A DNA stretch of 8,210 nucleotides, from positions 1 to 8,210 of the forward strand of contig CAKUNB010000068.1 in the NCBI GenBank assembly GCA_934668285.1, read 5' to 3'. The notes below the pieces were generated by a model. That model did no database searches, had not been told where the DNA came from, and worked only from the letters and a program-made list of their open reading frames with translations. Shown here piece by piece: positions 5,290 to 8,210 of the stretch. The translations under genes were made by a program, and so were the position numbers. Numbering within the stretch: position 1 is the first letter of the stretch; every line of letters starts with the position of its first letter. The stretch is from an uncultured Oscillospiraceae bacterium. GTDB taxonomy: Bacteria > Bacillota > Clostridia > Oscillospirales > Oscillospiraceae.

Positions 5290-5317
5290 TTGACTTCTTC
5301 AAAAAAGCTGCTATAAT
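5290..5317 (+). promoter_or_regulatory. Sigma-A-type promoter of the MATE-M20-Pcp operon
   Basis: TTGACT (5290-5295) and a perfect TATAAT (5312-5317) are 16 bases apart. The predicted start is near 5324, leaving a leader of about 30 bases before the GTG start at 5355. It sits immediately behind the obgE terminator. Confidence 0.85.
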
Positions 5318-5354
5318 CAGCATGTTTGCAGCTGGAAATATAGGAATTCGGAGC

Positions 5355-6743
5355 GTGAGTGATACGAAAAAGAACGCAATTGATATGACCCAAGGCCCGC
5401 TGGGGAGGCAGATTCTTGCCTTCAGCATTCCGCTGATGCTGACGAACCTTCTGCAGGTGCTTTTTAATATGTCGGATATTGCCGTGCTCGGCAAGTTTGC
5501 GGGCGACGATGCGCTCGGCGCGGTCGGTTCGACCTCGACGCTGGTGTATCTGTTCACCGGCCTGCTGATCGGCCTCGGCAGCGGCGTGAATGTTCTCTGC
5601 GCCCGCTATTACGGCGCGCGGGATAAGAAAAACCTGTTTGAAACATTACACAGCTCGATCCTCGTCTGTCTGGCGATGGGCGTCCTTGTGCTGATCGTCG
5701 GCGAGGTGTTTACCGAGGCCTTCCTCGAAATGCTCAACACCAAGGAGCAGCTGATGGACGGCGCGGTGCTGTACCTGAAAATCTACTTCCTCGGTGCGCC
5801 CGCGGTTGCGCTGTACAACTACGGTAGCGGCGTCCTGAGTGCGATGGGCGACACGCGTCGCCCGCTCGTTTACCTTGCAATTTCCGGCGTGTCCAACATC
5901 ATCCTGAACGTGATTTTTGTTGTGGTGTTCAAAAGGGACGTCGACGGTGTTGCGATTGCCAGCGTCTTCTCGCAGTACCTCTCGATGGCGCTGATCTTCC
6001 TGCCGCTGACGCGCGGGATTGATATCTGTAAGCTGTCGTGGCGGAAAATCCGCCTCTATGGCGATAAGGTCAGAAGCGTCCTCGCGCTCGGTCTTCCTGC
6101 CGGCCTGCAGCATGCGATTTTTGCGATTGCAAATCTCTTCATTCAGGCCGGTATCAACTCCTTCGATGCCAGCGTTGTGTCCGGTAACTCGGCGGCTTCG
6201 AATGTTGATTCTATTATTTATAATGTCATCAATGCCTTTTACATGGCCGCCGCGAGCTTCATCGGCCAGAACTACGGCGCGGGCAACAAGCAGCGCGTGC
6301 GGCGTACCTTCTGGATTTCGGCCGCGTTCGCGTTCGGCGCGGCGCTGCTGCTCGGTATTCTGTTCAGTATCTTTGGCCGCAGCTTCCTGCGGATTTTCAC
6401 CGATTCGGAGGCGGTCATCGACGCCGGTATGTACCGGACGGTCATCCTCGGCCTGTCATACTGCCTGAGCGTGTTCATGGATCTTCCGATCTCGGCCAGC
6501 CGCGGCCTCGGCAGGACGCTCTGGCCGACAGTCTTCGTCATCCTCGGCTCCTGCGTTTTCCGTGTCATCTGGCTTTACACCGTGTTCGCATGGTTCGGCA
6601 CGCTGACATCTCTTTATATGCTCTATGTGTTCTCGTGGGCGCTGACCGCGATTGCCGAAACCGCCTATTTTATCCACTGCTACCGCCACGCTGCGTTCGA
6701 CCATCCGCAGCAGCAAATTGAGAAGGGAAGTGCCGCAGTATGA
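5355..6743 (+). CDS. MATE family multidrug/metabolite exporter
   Basis: MATE proteins export organic cations, drugs or metabolites in exchange for Na+ or H+ through the cytoplasmic membrane. From GTG 5355 the product is 462 residues, normal for the family, with about twelve hydrophobic segments (roughly 17-440). The two-lobe layout is visible, with lobes beginning near GRQILAFSIPLMLTNLLQVL and LALGLPAGLQHAIF. The region NAIDMTQGPLGRQIL (7-21) is the usual clostridial MATE beginning. Earlier in-frame ATGs (5151, 5322) lie upstream of the predicted transcription start, so they are unlikely; GTG 5355 has AGGA nine bases ahead, and ATG 5385 is an alternative. Its stop overlaps the next start (ATGA 6740-6743). 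Substrate cannot be read from sequence; the coupled hydrolase genes hint at a peptide or amino-acid derivative. Confidence 0.93.
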   Translation: MSDTKKNAIDMTQGPLGRQILAFSIPLMLTNLLQVLFNMSDIAVLGKFAGDDALGAVGSTSTLVYLFTGLLIGLGSGVNVLCARYYGARDKKNLFETLHSSILVCLAMGVLVLIVGEVFTEAFLEMLNTKEQLMDGAVLYLKIYFLGAPAVALYNYGSGVLSAMGDTRRPLVYLAISGVSNIILNVIFVVVFKRDVDGVAIASVFSQYLSMALIFLPLTRGIDICKLSWRKIRLYGDKVRSVLALGLPAGLQHAIFAIANLFIQAGINSFDASVVSGNSAASNVDSIIYNVINAFYMAAASFIGQNYGAGNKQRVRRTFWISAAFAFGAALLLGILFSIFGRSFLRIFTDSEAVIDAGMYRTVILGLSYCLSVFMDLPISASRGLGRTLWPTVFVILGSCVFRVIWLYTVFAWFGTLTSLYMLYVFSWALTAIAETAYFIHCYRHAAFDHPQQQIEKGSAAV

Positions 6744-7936
6744 CGCGCAAGGAGCTGGAGCAAGCGACCGTCCGGCTTTGCAGCGACCTGATTCGCGCAA
6801 AGAGCTATTCCGGCAAGGAAGCGGAGGCCGCCGCCGTCGTGCGGCAAGCAATGGAGCGCCTCGGCTATGACGAGATCATCACCGACCGGCTCGGAAACGT
6901 CATCGGCTGCCTGCATGGCAAGCGCAGCGGCCCGAAAATTCTGCTCGACGGCCACATCGATACGGTCCCCGTCGAGGATGCGTCAAAGTGGAGCTTTGAC
7001 CCCTTCGGCGGCGAAATCACGGCCGACTGCGTCCTCGGGCGCGGCGCGACTGACATGAAGGGCGCAGTCGCTGCCATGATCTGCGGCGCGGCCTATTTTG
7101 CGCAGGATCGCGATTTTGCCGGTGACGTTTATGTCGCCGGTGTGGTCTACGAGGAGCTGTTTGAGGGCGTTGCGCCGCGCGAGATCAGCCGCCGCGTGCA
7201 GCCGGACTACGTTGTGATCGGTGAAGCGACCGAGCTGAATCTGAAGATTGGCCAGCGCGGCAGGGGAGAGCTGGTGGTTGAAACCTTCGGCAAGCCCGCG
7301 CATTCGGCGAATCCTGAAAAGGGCGTAAACGCCGTGCGCCTGATGCGGCGGCTCCTCGACGCGATGGACACGATTCCGGTGCGGGAGCATCCCGCGCTCG
7401 GCAAGGGCATTCGGGAGCTGACGGACATCATTTCCGCGCCCTATCCTGGCGCTTCGGTCGTGCCGGAGCGCTGCGCGGCGACGTTTGATTGCCGCCTCCT
7501 GACCGGTGACACACCGGAAAGCGTCCTTGCGCCGGTTCAGGCGCTGATTGTCCAGCTGCAGGCAGCCGACCCCGATTTCCGCGCTGCCGCGCGCTTCCGT
7601 TCGCAATCGCTGCGCTGCTATACCGGCGACGAAATCTCCGCTGAGCGATTTTTCCCCGCGTGGGAATACCCTGCCGACGCGCCGTTTGTCCGCGCCGCCT
7701 TTGCCGCAATCGCGCCGCTCGCGCCGAAGCTGACGTACTACTCCTTCTGCACCAACGGCAGCCACTACGCCGGAGAGGCGGGCATTCCGACGGTAGGCTT
7801 CGGTCCGTCCATCGAGTCGCTGGCGCACACCGTGGACGAATACGTGACCATCGATCAGCTTGAAAAGAGCGCGTGGGGCTACAGTTCGCTTTGCCGCGCG
7901 TTGAGCGAACTGGGAAAACCGGAGGTAGTGCAATGA
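6740..7936 (+). CDS. M20 family metallohydrolase, YgeY-like
   Basis: M20 enzymes are di-zinc amidohydrolases that split small peptides or N-acyl amino acids in the cytoplasm. The 398-residue product has the expected ligands and catalytic residues: H72 and D74 in GHIDT, D105 in RGATDMKG, the E138-E139 pair, E162 in GEAT, and H363 in LAHTVDE. Other blocks (GQRGRGEL 171-178, NAV 197-199, CRLLTGDTPES 251-261, RFFPAWEY 303-310, CTNGSHYAGEAGIPTVGFGP 337-356) resemble E. coli YgeY, a hydrolase associated with selenium-dependent purine or amino-acid catabolism. No selenium gene is near, so that role is not supported here. A dimerisation domain is expected around 170-290. Both ends overlap neighbours by ATGA, a sign of tight co-translation with the MATE exporter and Pcp. 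The natural substrate is unknown; ArgE/DapE-type deacylase activity is an alternative. Confidence 0.9.
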   Translation: MTRKELEQATVRLCSDLIRAKSYSGKEAEAAAVVRQAMERLGYDEIITDRLGNVIGCLHGKRSGPKILLDGHIDTVPVEDASKWSFDPFGGEITADCVLGRGATDMKGAVAAMICGAAYFAQDRDFAGDVYVAGVVYEELFEGVAPREISRRVQPDYVVIGEATELNLKIGQRGRGELVVETFGKPAHSANPEKGVNAVRLMRRLLDAMDTIPVREHPALGKGIRELTDIISAPYPGASVVPERCAATFDCRLLTGDTPESVLAPVQALIVQLQAADPDFRAAARFRSQSLRCYTGDEISAERFFPAWEYPADAPFVRAAFAAIAPLAPKLTYYSFCTNGSHYAGEAGIPTVGFGPSIESLAHTVDEYVTIDQLEKSAWGYSSLCRALSELGKPEVVQ

Positions 7937-8210
7937 CACGAAGCATTCTCCTGACGGCCTTTGAGCCGTTTGACGTGACCGGAAGCAATTCCAGTCTCGA
8001 GGTTCTCAAGCGCCTCAGCCTGCCGTGGCTGCAGACGGCGGTGCTGCCGGTGTCCTACCGCCGCGCAGCGGAGGAGCTGACGCGGCTTATCGGGCAGCTG
8101 CGGCCGGATATCGTCGTTTGCCTCGGGCAGGCGGGCGGCGAGACCACCGTCCGGCTGGAAAAGGTCGCCCTGAACTACACCCGCGCCTCAATTCCGGACA
8201 ACGACGGCGT
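7933..8210 (+). CDS. pcp: Pyroglutamyl-peptidase I (Pcp), C-terminal part beyond window
   Basis: This C15 cysteine peptidase removes N-terminal pyroglutamate from peptides in the cytoplasm. Only the first 92 codons of an expected 200-215 are inside the window. The start MTRSILLTAFEPFD matches the family's LxTGFxPF beginning. CLGQAGGETTVRLEKVALN (63-81) and RASIPDNDG (84-92) match the active-site region; E76 is the catalytic Glu equivalent (E81 in the Bacillus enzyme). The catalytic Cys and His lie past the window edge and cannot be checked. The ATG overlaps the M20 stop (ATGA 7933-7936) and is preceded by GGAGGT at 7921-7926. It is the third gene of the MATE operon. Confidence 0.93.
   Translation, partial: MTRSILLTAFEPFDVTGSNSSLEVLKRLSLPWLQTAVLPVSYRRAAEELTRLIGQLRPDIVVCLGQAGGETTVRLEKVALNYTRASIPDNDG

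Noticed and set aside
6983..7939. A 318-codon open frame opposite the M20 hydrolase gene
   Set aside because: The plus-strand gene has a complete metal-ligand set; the antisense product is Arg-rich without domains.

Overview
The window looks like a chromosomal segment of a fairly GC-rich Firmicute, probably a clostridial Oscillospiraceae/Ruminococcaceae-type gut anaerobe (inference). The main evidence is the rplU-prp-rpmA-obg cluster, in which the L27 protein carries the Firmicute-type cleavable N-terminal extension and its processing protease lies next to it. A lipoprotein ApbE paired with a NusG-domain-II protein and a PcsB/CwlO-like M23 hydrolase fit the same picture. Coding strands are GC-rich, while intergenic regions are AT-rich and carry near-consensus sigma-A promoters. 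No mobile element, CRISPR array, tRNA or rRNA was seen.

Layout. Positions 25-2635 are read on the minus strand: a lipoprotein FAD:protein FMN transferase (apbE), then by a 4-base overlap a small membrane-anchored NusG-domain-II protein, then after 83 bases an exported coiled-coil M23 peptidase with its own promoter. A compact divergent control region (2636-2830) separates this block from the plus-strand genes. Its two back-to-back promoters have -35 boxes 7 bases apart inside one 17-bp palindrome. The plus strand then carries rplU (L21) with a structured leader, prp (cysteine protease), rpmA (L27), a strong terminator, and obgE (GTPase). An AT-rich 3' region ends in a second terminator, directly followed by a new promoter for a translationally coupled operon: MATE exporter, YgeY-like M20 metallohydrolase, and pyroglutamyl peptidase I (cut by the window end).

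How the genes work together. L21, Prp, L27 and Obg form a ribosome-biogenesis unit: Prp removes the L27 leader peptide and Obg acts in late 50S assembly. The hairpin between rpmA and obgE leaves no room for a private obgE promoter, so it probably sets a lower Obg output by partial read-through. ApbE and the NusG-II protein probably serve extracytoplasmic flavoprotein maturation. The MATE/M20/Pcp operon joins an exporter to two enzymes acting on small peptides or acyl-amino compounds; its substrate is unknown.

No clearly new biological system is visible. The most interesting signals are regulatory: a promoter-overlapping inverted repeat that would bury the M23 gene's ribosome-binding site only in read-through RNA, the palindromic divergent promoter pair, the intra-operon terminator before obgE, and the strictly coupled MATE-M20-Pcp operon.
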